NCBI RefSeq assembly: GCF_000426725.1
Contig: NZ_AUFX01000005.1
Coordinates: 62,001 to 126,000 of the forward strand
Length of the DNA stretch: 64,000 nt
Reading direction: 5' to 3'
DNA from: Sporocytophaga myxococcoides DSM 11118
Lineage (GTDB): Bacteria; Bacteroidota; Bacteroidia; Cytophagales; Cytophagaceae
Shown: positions 49,344 through 59,137 of the stretch, one piece after another
How the letters are laid out: each line of letters starts with the position of its first letter
Numbering within the stretch: position 1 is the stretch's first letter
Program-made: the position numbers and the translations under genes
The notes under the pieces: model-generated
What the model was told of the DNA's origin: nothing
Database searches by the model: none
Seen by the model: only the letters and a program-made list of their open reading frames with translations

Positions 49344-51383
49344 TTATTTCTTTTCAGGTCTGATAATTTCAAATTCAACCCTTCTGTTGATTCTTTTATC
49401 TTCGTCTGTCTTTTCCTCCACAATCGACTTCTGGTTTCCGAATCCAAGTGCTTCGATTCGGTCAGGATCAATCTGCCCTTTGGCAATAATATATTCTTTA
49501 ATTGCCTGAGCTCTTTTTTGAGATAATTTCAAGTTCAGGTCAGAGTTTCCGTCAGAGTCTGTGTGCCCGGAAATCCTGAGCTTAAGAGTAGGGTTGTCCA
49601 AAAGGAAGTTTACAACCTTATCAAGGTCAGGTTCCATTTCTGTACGTATTTGGGAACTTCCTCCTTCAAACTCAATAGAGGCAAATTTCCATTTGTTATA
49701 TTTCAGCCCTGGTGTATGAAGGTTTAAAGTAGTATCGCCATCCAGGTGAAATTTTTGTTCCACTCTAAAGAAATCCTCTCCCTGAATCACAAGCAAGTAA
49801 TCATTATTATCAATCAGGTCAAATTCAAAAGAGCCATCCGGCCTCATAAACTTAGGAGCTACCTCAATACCATTCGTTAAGTCAATAATGGAAACAATAC
49901 CTTTATATGGGTTTCCTGTAGCTGTATCTGTAAGAGATCCTGAAAATTTAATATTTGCAGTTGGTTGCGCTTCCATCGGAAGTGGGAAGCTATACAGGTC
50001 CAGATTCTTAGGATCTATTACTTCTGTCTTAGCATAAAACAGATCTTTTGACTTTGGATCAATTGTAAAGTAATATTCTTCTCCTTGCCCATTTACTAGT
50101 GGTCCTATGTTTTTAGGCTCAGTCCATCTTCCGTTTAGTTTTACGGATTTGTAAATATCCATTGTATGGAAACTATAGTCTGTAGAATCCAAATCTCCAA
50201 AGTTCAGTAACTGACCATTTGAACTAAAATAAAATACATCGTGAGCTGCGTGATAAAATGGACTTACTTCATTACCTCTGGTATTGAATATTGGGCCCAT
50301 GTTCTGCGCAGGTGCCCAGCCTTTCGGTGTCTTATAAGTAAAGTAAATGTCAGAAAGTCCGAACCCTCCAATTCTGTCGGAAGCAAAGTAAAGCGTATCT
50401 TCTGTATGTGAAAGGGTTGGGTGAGAATCCCATGAAACACTATTCACTTGAGGTCCGAGGTTTTCTGGTACAGTCCATGTAGAGTCTTTAAAGTAACTCA
50501 CGTAGATATCGCAGCTTCCCATGCAGTCTCTGCAGTCGTACTTATATTCTTCTACGATGCATCTGCTGAAGAATAATGTTTTACCATCTCTGCTGAGGTA
50601 TGCAGATCCTTCATTACAATGAGAATTTATGACATTCGAGAAAGGGTAAGATTCGTCCCAGAAACCGTCATAATTTTTGCTTACATATAGTTCTTCATTT
50701 TCTCTGAAGGACAATTTAGTAGCACTCAGTTCTTTTTTCCTTTTAGTAAACACCAGTAAATCTTGCTCTGCGTGATAGCTAGGCCCGTAATCAGGAAATT
50801 TATTGTCGTTTACGAGCTCTCCCATATTCAGAAATACACTTTTGGGAGGAATCAGTGTATCAATGGCTTTTCTGTATTCTACAAGGTCATAATAATACTG
50901 AAGCGGAACATAAAATTCCTTTTTGTCAGTATTCAATGTGTCATAATGTAGTAATATTTTCCTGAGTTCTTTGCCTCTATGGTGTTTGAGGATAATACGA
51001 TAAAGGGATTTGGCTTTGTTTGCTCTGCCGAAATGTTCGTACAACTGGGCTAGCTTCCAAAGCAATACAGGGTTTTGGGAGAAGTTATCTATTCCAAAAT
51101 TGCTTACATAATTTTCCAGGACAGGAAGTAATGCGGCATAGTTTTTCTGGTCCTCTAGTTTTCGGATCAACGCCAATTGCTTAGGATCCTGATAGAAGGG
51201 GACTTTGTTGAGATTTTTAAATTCAATGGAGAAATTTTCATCAATGGCTTTCAAAGAATCAGGATTTCCCAAAGAAACATCTCTGGTAGTATAATTTTTT
51301 TTATTTCTCTGTGCAGTAGCAGTTTGAAAACTAAAAAAAATAAACTGGGTTATGATAATGATTAATAAACTATGAGACCTCAT
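49344..51383 (-). CDS. PorE-like OmpA-family protein (TPR, PD40 propeller, CRD, OmpA)
   Basis: About 679 residues. The start at 51383 (MRSHSLLIIIITQFIFFSFQTATAQ) gives a good signal peptide. In order come a TPR-like helical part (about 55-165), a beta-propeller of PD40 repeats (about 200-450; e.g. GGFGLSDIYFTYKTPKGW and DSHPTLSHTEDTLYFASDR), a carboxypeptidase-regulatory-like domain (about 465-560) and an OmpA peptidoglycan-binding domain (about 570-675; LRISGHTDSDGNSDLNLKLS, RIEALGFGNQ). This is the domain order described for PorE, which anchors the T9SS outer-membrane machinery to peptidoglycan. Several paralogues of this architecture exist in Bacteroidota, so the exact orthologue is unsure. 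Confidence 0.8.
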   Translation of the reverse strand: MRSHSLLIIIITQFIFFSFQTATAQRNKKNYTTRDVSLGNPDSLKAIDENFSIEFKNLNKVPFYQDPKQLALIRKLEDQKNYAALLPVLENYVSNFGIDNFSQNPVLLWKLAQLYEHFGRANKAKSLYRIILKHHRGKELRKILLHYDTLNTDKKEFYVPLQYYYDLVEYRKAIDTLIPPKSVFLNMGELVNDNKFPDYGPSYHAEQDLLVFTKRKKELSATKLSFRENEELYVSKNYDGFWDESYPFSNVINSHCNEGSAYLSRDGKTLFFSRCIVEEYKYDCRDCMGSCDIYVSYFKDSTWTVPENLGPQVNSVSWDSHPTLSHTEDTLYFASDRIGGFGLSDIYFTYKTPKGWAPAQNMGPIFNTRGNEVSPFYHAAHDVFYFSSNGQLLNFGDLDSTDYSFHTMDIYKSVKLNGRWTEPKNIGPLVNGQGEEYYFTIDPKSKDLFYAKTEVIDPKNLDLYSFPLPMEAQPTANIKFSGSLTDTATGNPYKGIVSIIDLTNGIEVAPKFMRPDGSFEFDLIDNNDYLLVIQGEDFFRVEQKFHLDGDTTLNLHTPGLKYNKWKFASIEFEGGSSQIRTEMEPDLDKVVNFLLDNPTLKLRISGHTDSDGNSDLNLKLSQKRAQAIKEYIIAKGQIDPDRIEALGFGNQKSIVEEKTDEDKRINRRVEFEIIRPEKK

Positions 51384-51471
51384 TAAGCGCTTCAAAATAA
51401 ATTCTGCCTCAGACACTAACGACAAAGTACATGATATATGATATAAAAATCAAGTTTGAAAACGAAATAAT

Positions 51472-51487
51472 TGGCACGAGGGTTGTA
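51472..51487 (+). promoter_or_regulatory. Possible sigma-54-type -24/-12 element upstream of lon
   Basis: TGGCACGAGGGTTGTA resembles the sigma-54 consensus TGGCACG-N4-TTGCW, with one deviation (GC to GT at the -12 side). It is 89-104 bp upstream of the lon ATG. Confidence 0.35.
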
Positions 51488-51575
51488 AACATTTAATTCT
51501 GCATATTATTTTGTGAAAAACTAATAACTTGTGCCATCTTGGCAACGAAATCGTAAAAAAGGGAAGGGATAGAAA

Positions 51576-54086
51576 ATGAATAATAAAAAGAAGGAGAGAA
51601 TATCAATTTTTTTACCTAAGTTTTTAGAAGGTGATACCGGGGAAATGATCCCCCTTTTATCTCCTGAGGAAGAAGAGGAACTTAACAAAGAAGGGACACC
51701 AGATGAGTTACCTATACTACCCGTCAGAAATACTGTACTATTTCCTGGTGTTGTGATTCCCATTACGGTTGGAAGACAAAAATCAATAAGACTTGTAAAA
51801 AAAGCTTACAAAGGCAATAGAATCATTGGCGTTGTAGCACAGGAAAATGCTACTACTGAAGAGCCTCAGATACAAGATTTATATAAAGTCGGAACTGTTG
51901 CCAAGATCCTGAAAATGCTGGTAATGCCAGATGGTAATACGACCATTATCATACAGGGAATGAAGCGGTTTCAGATCGAAGATGTATTTCAGGAAAACCC
52001 TTTCATAATAGCCAAGATAAAAATTCTGGAAGAAAATTTTCCGGATATTAAAAAGAAAGAGGTTAAAGCACTGCTTCAGTCATTAAAAGATTCTGCAAAT
52101 AAAATTTTAAAACTTAATCCTGAAATTCCTCAGGATGCACAGATTGCTCTGAATAATATTGAAAGCCCCTCTTTCCTGACTCATTTTCTTTCTTCAAATA
52201 TCAATACTGAGGTAAAGGAGAAGCAAAATCTGCTGGAAATCAATGATGGTTTGAAAAGAGCGACGCTCTTACTGGAGTACATGATGAAAGAGATCCAAAT
52301 GCTTGAATTGAAGCAGGAGATCCAGAGCAAAGTTCACTCAGATATTGATCAGCAACAAAGAGATTATTATCTGCGTCAGCAGATTAAGGTACTACAGGAT
52401 GAGCTTGGATACGAATCTTCAGACCAGGATATTGACAATCTGAAAAAGAAGGTAGAAAATAAGCAATGGCCTGAGGCTGTAGCTAAGCATTTCCATAAAG
52501 AACTTGAGAAAATCGAGCGCATGAATCCTATGGCGTCCGAATATCCTCTTTCTATGAACTATGTGGAATTTCTTGCGGAACTGCCTTGGAATGAATACAG
52601 CAAAGACAATTTTAATCTTAAAAGGGCCAAGAAAATACTAGACGAGGATCATTTCGGACTCGAAAAAGTAAAAGAAAGAATTATTGAATATCTGGCAGTT
52701 CTGAAGTTGAAAAACAACATGAAAGCTCCAATCCTTTGCTTGTATGGCCCTCCAGGTGTTGGAAAAACATCTTTAGGTAAGTCTATAGCCAAAGCTTTGA
52801 ACCGAAAGTATGTCAGAATGTCATTAGGCGGGGTTAAGGATGAAGCAGAAGTTCGGGGACATAGAAAAACCTACGTCGGAGCGATGCCTGGCAGAATTAT
52901 TTACAATATCAAAAAAGTACAGAGTTCTAACCCTGTCTTTATTCTTGATGAAATAGATAAAATCGGTTCAGACTTTAGAGGAGATCCTTCTTCTGCTTTG
53001 TTAGAGGTTCTTGATCCAGAGCAGAATTCTACTTTTGTGGACAACTACCTGGAAGTAGAATATGATCTCTCAAAAATCTTATTCATAGCCACAGCAAATT
53101 CCCTTGATACCATTCACCCTGCTCTTTTGGACAGGATGGAAATCATTGAAATTAATGGATATACGCTTGAGGAGAAAGCCCATATTGCAAAAGATTATCT
53201 AATTCCAAAGCAAAAAGAGGAACATGGACTGAAAGAAGAAGATGTTCAGTTCAGTAAAAAAGCAATTAATAAAATTATCGAAGATTATACCAGAGAGTCA
53301 GGTGTAAGAAGTCTTAACAGAAAAATAGGTGCGGCAGTAAGAGGCGTAGCTAAGTCTGTTGCGATGGAAGAGAAGTATAATAAGCTACTGGAACCGGAAG
53401 ATGTTGTTAAATTGCTTGGACCTGAAGATTTTGAAAGAGAAATTTATCAGGATAATGAACTGGCTGGTATTGTAACTGGCCTTGCCTGGACTTCTCACGG
53501 GGGAGAAATCCTATTTATTGAATCCAGTTTGAATAAGGGAAGAGGTAAAGTGATTTTATCAGGGCAGTTGGGAGAAGTGATGAAAGAATCTGCAACTGCT
53601 GCTTTGTCATACCTGAAAGCCAATGCTGAAAAATTCGGCATCAACCATAAAATTTTTGATCACTTCGATCTTCATATTCACGTTCCTGCCGGAGCCGTTC
53701 CAAAAGACGGGCCATCTGCCGGGATTACTATCTTTACCTCATTAGCATCTATATTTACCCAGAGAAAGGTAAAAAGAAATATTGCCATGACAGGTGAAAT
53801 AACACTTAGAGGGATTGTGTTGCCAGTTGGCGGTATAAAAGAAAAAATTCTGGCCGCCAAAAGGGCCGGGATTAAAGAAATAGTACTTTCGACAAAGAAC
53901 AGAAAGGATATATTGGAAATTAAGCCTGAGTATATTAAAGATCTGGTAATTAATTATGTAGATAATGTAGATCAGGTTATTGAAATAGCTTTACTTAAAA
54001 CAAAAGTCAAGAAACCAATAGATCTTTCAGTAATTGAGCACCCTGTTCCGGGAGCTGGTAAAATGTCAAAAATTGAAATAAACTAA
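51576..54086 (+). CDS. lon: Lon ATP-dependent protease
   Basis: An 836-residue AAA+ serine protease that degrades unfolded and specific regulatory proteins. The N-terminal LON substrate-binding domain starts at LPILPVRNTVLFPGV. AAA+ Walker A is GPPGVGKT (391-398) with Walker B VFILDEIDKIG, and the protease domain contains the Ser714-Lys757 dyad in KDGPSAG and VGGIKEK. It is a full-length LonA. It leads an apparent operon with porQ (40-bp gap) and hslU. A possible sigma-54-like element is upstream, and a purine-rich AGGGAAGGGA lies before the ATG. Confidence 0.97.
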   Translation: MNNKKKERISIFLPKFLEGDTGEMIPLLSPEEEEELNKEGTPDELPILPVRNTVLFPGVVIPITVGRQKSIRLVKKAYKGNRIIGVVAQENATTEEPQIQDLYKVGTVAKILKMLVMPDGNTTIIIQGMKRFQIEDVFQENPFIIAKIKILEENFPDIKKKEVKALLQSLKDSANKILKLNPEIPQDAQIALNNIESPSFLTHFLSSNINTEVKEKQNLLEINDGLKRATLLLEYMMKEIQMLELKQEIQSKVHSDIDQQQRDYYLRQQIKVLQDELGYESSDQDIDNLKKKVENKQWPEAVAKHFHKELEKIERMNPMASEYPLSMNYVEFLAELPWNEYSKDNFNLKRAKKILDEDHFGLEKVKERIIEYLAVLKLKNNMKAPILCLYGPPGVGKTSLGKSIAKALNRKYVRMSLGGVKDEAEVRGHRKTYVGAMPGRIIYNIKKVQSSNPVFILDEIDKIGSDFRGDPSSALLEVLDPEQNSTFVDNYLEVEYDLSKILFIATANSLDTIHPALLDRMEIIEINGYTLEEKAHIAKDYLIPKQKEEHGLKEEDVQFSKKAINKIIEDYTRESGVRSLNRKIGAAVRGVAKSVAMEEKYNKLLEPEDVVKLLGPEDFEREIYQDNELAGIVTGLAWTSHGGEILFIESSLNKGRGKVILSGQLGEVMKESATAALSYLKANAEKFGINHKIFDHFDLHIHVPAGAVPKDGPSAGITIFTSLASIFTQRKVKRNIAMTGEITLRGIVLPVGGIKEKILAAKRAGIKEIVLSTKNRKDILEIKPEYIKDLVINYVDNVDQVIEIALLKTKVKKPIDLSVIEHPVPGAGKMSKIEIN

Positions 54087-54126
54087 ATTATTGTTCGTTT
54101 ATGGACAAAATAATTTTTTAAAGTAA

Positions 54127-55173
54127 ATGACAATAAGGTTTACATCGCTCTTTTTATTAGTTTTTGGATTATCCTATACTATTGCCAATGCGCAATTAGG
54201 TGGTAGAGCATCATATCAGTTTCTTAATGTCCCGGTAAATACCAGGATTGCCGGTTTGGGAGGTATCAATATCTCTCAACCGGGAATTGATGTTAATTTA
54301 ATGACTCAAAATCCTGCAACACTTTCAGATTCACTACGGAATTATCTTTCTATTAACTATTTACCATACCTGGCTGATGTAAGAGCTACAATGGTAAATT
54401 ATGCATTTAATGCCGGAAAAACAGGAACATGGGGAGTAGGTATGCGGTATTTTGATTATGGAACCTTCAGTGGTGCAGACCTTGCCGGTAATAGCACAGG
54501 TGACTTTAAATCAAAGGAATATGCCTTCACTGTAGCTAAATCTCATACAATTAATCACTTCACATTAGGGGTATCATTAAATCTGGCTTTTTCTCAAATT
54601 GGAACATACAATTCTGCTGCACTACTTACCGATTTGGGAGGTGTATTCAAGCATCCTAAAAAAGATTGGGCAATAGGTCTTGTAATTAAAAATGTAGGTG
54701 TGCCTTTGAAAAAATACGTGCCGGGAGAAAGCGTCGATTTACCTACCGATGTTCAGTTGGGGACAAGCTTCAAACCGGAGCACATGCCTGTTAGATTGTC
54801 ATTGACAGCTCATCACCTGCATAAATGGGATATTGTTTATGATGATCCAAATCAAAAAGGCAAGGTAGATCTGAATGGAAATGTTATAAAGGAGAAGGTC
54901 TCATTTGGAAGTAAAATGCTATCGCACTTTGCTGTTGGAGCGGAGTTTTTGATGTCTAAAAATTTCCAATTAAGAGCTGGTTATAACTTTTTACGAAGAA
55001 AAGAATTAAAAGAAGAAAGTAAATCTGGGGGAGCCGGACTTTCAATAGGTGGTATGATCAGGATAAAATATTTTGAGTTTGCCTATACAAGATCATTTTA
55101 TTATATCGGAACAGGTACCAACCATTTTACTCTAACTACGGATTTTAACAGGATATTTAAAAAGAGGATCTGA
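54127..55173 (+). CDS. porQ: Type IX secretion system protein PorQ
   Basis: A 348-residue FadL-like outer-membrane barrel. After a signal peptide (about 1-22) the mature part opens [23 protein letters not shown], then [20 protein letters not shown], and ends in [15 protein letters not shown]. This opening is the signature of PorQ, which works with PorU, PorV and PorZ in the attachment complex that modifies T9SS cargo. It is placed between lon and hslU, and its TGA stop overlaps the hslU ATG as TGATG. PorV is a related barrel, so a PorV paralogue is the main alternative. Confidence 0.85.
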   Translation: MTIRFTSLFLLVFGLSYTIANAQLGGRASYQFLNVPVNTRIAGLGGINISQPGIDVNLMTQNPATLSDSLRNYLSINYLPYLADVRATMVNYAFNAGKTGTWGVGMRYFDYGTFSGADLAGNSTGDFKSKEYAFTVAKSHTINHFTLGVSLNLAFSQIGTYNSAALLTDLGGVFKHPKKDWAIGLVIKNVGVPLKKYVPGESVDLPTDVQLGTSFKPEHMPVRLSLTAHHLHKWDIVYDDPNQKGKVDLNGNVIKEKVSFGSKMLSHFAVGAEFLMSKNFQLRAGYNFLRRKELKEESKSGGAGLSIGGMIRIKYFEFAYTRSFYYIGTGTNHFTLTTDFNRIFKKRI

Positions 55174-56573
55174 TGATTGATAATAACAGTTATTTAACTC
55201 CCAGGCAAATTGTGGAGGAGCTTGATAAATATATTATAGGTCAGCACGAAGCGAAGAGAAATGTTGCTATTGCCTTGAGAAACAGATGGAGGCGCATGAA
55301 TGCCGGACAGGATATGCAAAAGGAGATCGTTCCTAATAATATTCTGATGATTGGCGCCACTGGAGTAGGTAAAACGGAAATAGCCAGAAGATTGGCAAAA
55401 GTAGCTGACGCTCCCTTTACTAAAGTGGAGGCTTCAAAATTTACAGAAGTTGGATATGTGGGAAGGGATGTTGAGAGCATGGTAAGGGACCTTGTGGAGC
55501 AGTCTGTAAACATGGTCAAAGCCCGCAAAAAAGAAGATGTTAAAGCTAAGGCAGCACAAATAGTTGAAGATATTATCCTTGACGCTCTTATTCCTCCATT
55601 AAAAAAGAATAGTCCGTCAGGAATTTTTACAGGAGAAGTTCCATCTCCTTCTTCATCCGATGATGACCATGAACTCAATGAAAGAACCAGAGAAAAGTTT
55701 AGAGAAAAAATTAAATCAGGTGAGCTGGATGAAAGGAAAATTGAAATAAATGTTTCTTCGAGTAGCAATCCTGGTGTAGGAGTAATCGGAGGGGGAATGG
55801 ATGAAGTTTCCATGATGAATATTCAGGAAATGATTAGTGGCATGATGCCTAAAAAATCCAAGAAGAGGAAAGTAGCTATTGGTGAAGCCAGACAACTATT
55901 GTTGGAAGAAGAGGCGGCAAAACTGATAGATATGGATGAGGTGAAGGAGGAGGCTATCAGAAAGGCTGAAAATACAGGAATAATTTTTATTGATGAAATT
56001 GATAAAATAGCTTCTGGCTCCAGAAAAAATGGAGGCGGTGGTCCTGATGTGAGCAGAGAAGGAGTACAGAGAGACCTTTTGCCTATCGTAGAAGGAAGTT
56101 CTGTAAATACCAAATATGGGGTGATACAGACTGATCATATTCTTTTTGTAGCTGCTGGAGCATTTCACATTTCCAAACCATCAGATTTAATTCCGGAATT
56201 GCAAGGAAGGTTTCCGATAAGAGTAGAGCTGAACAGCCTTACTAAAGATGACTTTTTTCAGATACTGAAGGCCCCGAAAAATGCCTTGACAAAACAGTAT
56301 CAGGCTATGCTGAATGCAGAGGGAGTTGAGCTTTCATTTTTGGAAGATGCTTTGGAGAAAATAGCTGAAATTGCCTTTCATGTAAATACTGAAGTTGAAA
56401 ATATAGGGGCAAGAAGGCTTCACACTGTAATGAGTCACTTACTGAATGAAATAATGTTCGATGTTCCAGAAAAAATTGGACCAAATGCAAAAATTTTAAT
56501 TACTAAAGAAATTGTATCTGAAAGATTGTCCGGACTAGTTAAAAATCAGGATTTAAGTCAGTATATATTGTAA
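55173..56573 (+). CDS. hslU: HslU (ClpY) ATPase of the HslUV protease
   Basis: A 466-residue AAA+ unfoldase that feeds substrates to the HslV peptidase. It opens [34 protein letters not shown], with Walker A GATGVGKT (about 64-71), the GYVGRDVE pore loop (about 95-102), an insertion I-domain (about 110-235) and Walker [11 protein letters not shown]. The C-terminus ends NQDLSQYIL, as needed to dock HslV. HslV is not encoded nearby, unlike in many bacteria. A TGATG overlap couples it to porQ, and a terminator follows. Confidence 0.97.
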   Translation: MIDNNSYLTPRQIVEELDKYIIGQHEAKRNVAIALRNRWRRMNAGQDMQKEIVPNNILMIGATGVGKTEIARRLAKVADAPFTKVEASKFTEVGYVGRDVESMVRDLVEQSVNMVKARKKEDVKAKAAQIVEDIILDALIPPLKKNSPSGIFTGEVPSPSSSDDDHELNERTREKFREKIKSGELDERKIEINVSSSSNPGVGVIGGGMDEVSMMNIQEMISGMMPKKSKKRKVAIGEARQLLLEEEAAKLIDMDEVKEEAIRKAENTGIIFIDEIDKIASGSRKNGGGGPDVSREGVQRDLLPIVEGSSVNTKYGVIQTDHILFVAAGAFHISKPSDLIPELQGRFPIRVELNSLTKDDFFQILKAPKNALTKQYQAMLNAEGVELSFLEDALEKIAEIAFHVNTEVENIGARRLHTVMSHLLNEIMFDVPEKIGPNAKILITKEIVSERLSGLVKNQDLSQYIL

Positions 56574-56591
56574 CAAAAAAATATTTTTTTT

Positions 56592-56628
56592 AAAAAAAAG
56601 GCAGATAAGAATTATCATGCCTTTTTTT
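56592..56628 (+). terminator. Terminator of the lon-porQ-hslU operon
   Basis: AAAAAAAGGCA and TGCCTTTTTTT form the main stem; GATAA/TTATC continue it inside. A T-run follows. Confidence 0.85.
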
Positions 56629-56709
56629 ATGACTAAATTGTTAGTAAACTCGTAACTCGAACAGTATTAGGATTTTTGTGCAAGTTTATAAGACGGGTTG
56701 CAGATTTTT

Positions 56710-58362
56710 ATGACAATTTTTCAAGGCGATATTAACAGGAATACGGTAATTTTAAGGTTATTTCTTTTAACAGGAATCAGCCTTGCTTTTGCTTTTTTTA
56801 TTTTTACCAATACTTACGAAGACTCGCTTTACAGCTATTTGGTATTCACCACACTTATAGTAGCTCTTGTAGTTATTAATTTGCTGTCTTTAAGGGTGTT
56901 CACCCAAAGTAGGAAGGATGTAATCAACAAAGTCAATGCAGATAATATGGTTACTTTGCTTGACAATATCTCCGACATTTGTTGCATATGCGATAAAGAT
57001 TTCAGATTTATTTATTGGAATAAAGCTGCTCAGGAAATCTCAGGTTATGCATTTGAAGAAATTGCAGGCAAAAGATTTGATGATCTTTTTAAATCAGCAT
57101 CCACTCCGGAAAGAGATAAACTGATAGGTCAAATGATGATGGAGAAAAGAAAGTCTCTGACTTTTTCTTATGAGGCTTTTATGAAAGGCGTTCTTAATCA
57201 GTTTGAAATTACTGTTTTCCCTTCAGGTGAAAACTACATTTATCTGGTAAGAAATATTACGGATAAGTTATTAATAGAACAACAGAATAACAGGACGAAT
57301 AAAATTCTTGAAGCTACTTCTGATCTTGTGGCAATGGTTAATGTTCAAGGGCAAAATGTATATATGAATTATGCCGGAGTGAAATTGCTGGATGAGAAAA
57401 ATAATGCTGGAAATATCAGAAGGAGTTTAATGGAAATGCATCCTCCGGATGTTTATAAATATTTGATTACAGAAGCTATACCATATGCGCTAAAGCATGG
57501 CACCTGGCAAGGAGAATCAAGATTTATCACTTCTGAAGGAAAAACTATTCCGGTCTCTCAGGTAATTATTGCACACCTGGATTCGCAAGGGCATCTTGAA
57601 TATATATCTACAATTGCCAGAGATATTTCAAAGGAAAAACAGGCTGAAGAAGAACTGAAGAAGATTAATTTTGAGCTGGATCATTTTGTGTACAGAGCTT
57701 CCCATGATTTGAGAGCTCCCCTTACTTCCATTAGGGGATTAGTGGAAATATCTCTGGAAGAAAAGGACACACAAAAGCTTAAGCAATACATGTCTTTTGT
57801 TGGGGAATCGGCCAAAAAACTGGATAATTATATCATTAACCTCTTATCCATATCAAGAAATGATCGTCTTGAAATGGAGCAACGCCCAATTGATTTTTCA
57901 ATACTCATACAAGAAGCCATAGATGAATTGAGATTCCTGAAAAATGCAGACAGGATAAACATCACCTGGGATATTTCATGTGATGGTCAATTCTGCTCAG
58001 ACCTGATCAGGTTAAAAATTATTTTCAAAAATATCATTTCGAACGCCATAAAATATCAGCGTATAAATATCGCTAATTCATTTCTTTCCATAAATATCAG
58101 TGGTAGTCCTCAATTGATTAGGGCTGTTTTTACTGATAATGGTATCGGGATCCACGAAGATTCCAAAGAAAGGATATTTGATATGTTTTACAGGGGAACT
58201 GAGTTGTCTGATGGTTCGGGTTTGGGACTTTATATTGTCAAGAGTGTAATAGAAAAGTTAAAAGGCCGAATACAGCTGCATTCCAAAATTTCTGAGGGTA
58301 CTACAACTATAATTGAGATTCCTGGTTATTCTATGAAAAAGGAAGCCGATCAGGAACTATGA
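56710..58362 (+). CDS. Membrane sensor histidine kinase with two PAS domains
   Basis: About 550 residues; ATG at 56710 is preferred over TTG at 56698. Two transmembrane helices (about 16-34 and 40-60) have almost no periplasmic loop, so sensing is likely in the cytosol or membrane. Two PAS domains follow (about 80-195 and 205-315). HisKA has His332 in YRASHDLRAPLTSIRGLV. HATPase has N box KNIISNAIKY, G1 DNGIGIH and G2 GSGLGLYIV. The stop overlaps the start of the next gene (SDR) by 4 bp (ATGA), so they are an operon. No response regulator is present. Confidence 0.93.
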   Translation: MTIFQGDINRNTVILRLFLLTGISLAFAFFIFTNTYEDSLYSYLVFTTLIVALVVINLLSLRVFTQSRKDVINKVNADNMVTLLDNISDICCICDKDFRFIYWNKAAQEISGYAFEEIAGKRFDDLFKSASTPERDKLIGQMMMEKRKSLTFSYEAFMKGVLNQFEITVFPSGENYIYLVRNITDKLLIEQQNNRTNKILEATSDLVAMVNVQGQNVYMNYAGVKLLDEKNNAGNIRRSLMEMHPPDVYKYLITEAIPYALKHGTWQGESRFITSEGKTIPVSQVIIAHLDSQGHLEYISTIARDISKEKQAEEELKKINFELDHFVYRASHDLRAPLTSIRGLVEISLEEKDTQKLKQYMSFVGESAKKLDNYIINLLSISRNDRLEMEQRPIDFSILIQEAIDELRFLKNADRINITWDISCDGQFCSDLIRLKIIFKNIISNAIKYQRINIANSFLSINISGSPQLIRAVFTDNGIGIHEDSKERIFDMFYRGTELSDGSGLGLYIVKSVIEKLKGRIQLHSKISEGTTTIIEIPGYSMKKEADQEL

Positions 58363-59084
58363 AATATTATATAATAACAGGAACCAGCAAGGGATTAGGA
58401 AAAGCAATTGCAGAGCGTATTTTGTCTGATCCCGGCAATTTTGTTATAGGAATCTCACGCACCGCCTCTATTCACCACGATAATTACGAGCACCTCTTCA
58501 TAAACCTTTCAGAGGTTGATTCACTTCATAAGTTTTACAATAGTATTTTCCCAAATTTTAAAAATCCTTCAAAGATTTGTCTGATTAATAATGCAGGCAG
58601 TATTGGTGAAATTACTTATCTGGGAAAACAACATGATAGTAAGATCATAGATGGATATAACTGTAATGTTATAGCCCCTGCTTTACTCATGAATGAATTT
58701 GTGAGCAGATATAGAAATAATGATGCATCAAAATTGATTTTAAATATCAGCTCCGGTGCAGGTAAAAAACCTGTCGACGGGTGGTCTGTTTATTGCAGCT
58801 CAAAAGCAGCTCTTGATATGCAGACCGCTGTGGCTGCCAACGAAGCTAAGTTTTCACATAGCAATTTCAGATTTTTCTCTCTTGCTCCCGGAATATTAGA
58901 CACACCTATGCAGACTGAGATTAGAAAAGTTTCACCGGAAGATTTTAGTCGTGTAGAGGAATTCATTAATTATAAAAAGGAGCACATGCTGGTATCTCCC
59001 GAAAAGGTTGCAGAGAAGATATGGAGACTACTTGAAAATGAAAATAATTACAAAGGAGTTGTAATGTCTGTAAATGAAGTTTAA
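58359..59084 (+). CDS. Short-chain dehydrogenase/reductase (SDR)
   Basis: A 241-residue classical SDR. The NAD(P)-binding motif is TGTSKGLG (7-14), with NNAG at 77-80, Ser131/132, Tyr145 and Lys149 (YCSSK) as catalytic residues. The sequence resembles the sepiapterin/benzil reductase-like subgroup, but the substrate is not certain. It overlaps the upstream kinase gene by 4 bp. A terminator-like hairpin (GAGCC/GGCTC) follows at 59087. Confidence 0.88.
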   Translation: MKYYIITGTSKGLGKAIAERILSDPGNFVIGISRTASIHHDNYEHLFINLSEVDSLHKFYNSIFPNFKNPSKICLINNAGSIGEITYLGKQHDSKIIDGYNCNVIAPALLMNEFVSRYRNNDASKLILNISSGAGKKPVDGWSVYCSSKAALDMQTAVAANEAKFSHSNFRFFSLAPGILDTPMQTEIRKVSPEDFSRVEEFINYKKEHMLVSPEKVAEKIWRLLENENNYKGVVMSVNEV

Positions 59085-59086
59085 AG

Positions 59087-59112
59087 GAGCCTGGTCAGGG
59101 CTCTCATTTTTT
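59087..59112. terminator. Terminator after the SDR gene
   Basis: GAGCC (59087-59091) pairs with GGCTC (59099-59103), followed by TCATTTTTTAT. Confidence 0.6.
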
Positions 59113-59137
59113 ATACAGAATATATATGTAGGTAAGA

